From an uncultured Chlorobiaceae bacterium (GTDB lineage: Bacteria > Bacteroidota > Chlorobiia > Chlorobiales > Chlorobiaceae), in NCBI GenBank assembly GCA_903887845.1, contig CAISRC010000110.1:1-64000 (forward strand): DNA of 64,000 bases. The letters are read 5' to 3'. Position numbers and translations under genes: made by a program. The number at the start of each line of letters is the position of its first letter. Position 1 is the stretch's first letter. Of this stretch, positions 63,751 through 64,000 are shown one piece after another. The notes beneath the pieces were generated by a model, which did no database searches, was not told the DNA's origin, and saw nothing but the letters and a program-made list of their open reading frames with translations.

Positions 63751-64000
63751 TTAAAAAGCCCGCACAGCCCGAACACGAACCTTGTAGGTCTTGCCGTCGC
63801 CGTACTGGTAGCCACCGGTGAAGTACTGGCTCCACGCGTTGCTTGCGCTGCTCTCCGTAGAACTCCAGTAGGTGCCGCCGGAAAAACCGCCAACCGCACT
63901 TTTAGCGTGATAAAGTTTATTGAGTTCACTTTTACTCGGCAAAAACCAGTCATCAAAACCTCCTCCACGATATGCTCTCGCAACTGCCGCCGCAGTATAG
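63751..64000 (-). CDS. DGR variable (target) protein, DUF1566 type, 5' part outside window
   Basis: The C-terminal 82 residues of a DUF1566/C-type-lectin-like protein, open to the window edge: TAAAVARAYRGGGFDDWFLP, SKSELNKLYHAKSAVGGFSG and the variable part WSSTESSASNAWSQYF, ending VRVRAVRAF. The variable segment falls on the ligand-facing loop in this fold. It is the first gene of the DGR cassette. The N-terminal region, possibly with a signal peptide, membrane helix or TIR-like effector domain, cannot be seen. Confidence 0.93.
   Translation of the reverse strand, partial: YTAAAVARAYRGGGFDDWFLPSKSELNKLYHAKSAVGGFSGGTYWSSTESSASNAWSQYFTGGYQYGDGKTYKVRVRAVRAF
63759..63902 (-). repeat. DGR variable repeat (VR)
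   Basis: 144 bases aligned without gaps to the template repeat. I count 22 differences, 21 of them at template adenines (A to G, C or T) and one T to G. Sixteen of 17 template Asn codons and one Asp codon have changed, giving Gly, Thr, Ser, Tyr, Lys and Val. Downstream, VR and TR diverge just after GTGCGGG (IMH in the target, IMH* in the template). Confidence 0.95.

Overview
The window is chromosomal DNA of a green sulfur bacterium (Chlorobiaceae, probably the Chlorobium/Pelodictyon group). The clearest evidence is a complete fmoA gene (Fenna-Matthews-Olson antenna protein, 49830-50930). It is supported by bchC of bacteriochlorophyll synthesis, a chlorobial-type 2[4Fe-4S] ferredoxin, a probable CsmB/CsmF-like chlorosome envelope protein, and fumarase plus pyruvate carboxylase subunit B next to each other. 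I see no rRNA, tRNA, CRISPR array or transposase.

Bases 1-53.5 kb are ordinary chromosome made of short operons. In order: radA (5' end outside the window) and a small holin-like membrane protein; a CbiMNQO-type cobalt/nickel importer; ferredoxin; an old-yellow-enzyme reductase; bchC followed by two genes of a nucleoside-type ABC transporter; quinone side-chain synthesis, tatC, coaE and sodB; an rRNA methyltransferase; a secreted FISUMP-domain protein; a P-type cation ATPase and a CDF metal exporter; a membrane b-type cytochrome with a ten-haem periplasmic cytochrome c; nudix, trxB and trxA; dnaE; a zinc-ribbon/leucine-rich-repeat protein; ogt, pycB, fumarase and a universal stress protein; an APH-like/P-loop kinase fusion; a ferritin-like/VIT1 fusion; htpG; neuB and kdsC; a purine permease; a nitrilase; ispE; a SPOR protein; a sigma-54 activator; lnt; fmoA with promoter and terminator; a MerR regulator; and an MsbA-type exporter.

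From about 53.2 kb the content becomes accessory: a chlorosome-like small gene, a duplicated msbA tail, a secreted DUF1566 protein, a PIN/ribbon-helix-helix toxin-antitoxin pair, a type III restriction-modification pair, a broken TIR / coiled-coil / DUF1566 gene, a HigBA pair, and at the right edge a diversity-generating retroelement (DGR).

The DGR runs on the minus strand as variable protein (5' part outside the window), avd, template repeat, reverse transcriptase. The template repeat (63037-63180) and variable repeat (63759-63902) are both 144 bases long and align without gaps. By my hand alignment they differ at 22 positions, 21 of them at template adenines. That is the signature of adenine-specific mutagenic retrohoming. 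Two other DUF1566 genes (53.8 and 59.7 kb) end in the same protein fold and share a 3' flanking block with the active target, so they look like older or decayed targets. One of them appears to have been the C-terminal half of a TIR-containing receptor-like protein. The association of a DGR with TIR, toxin-antitoxin and restriction genes is the most interesting feature of the window.
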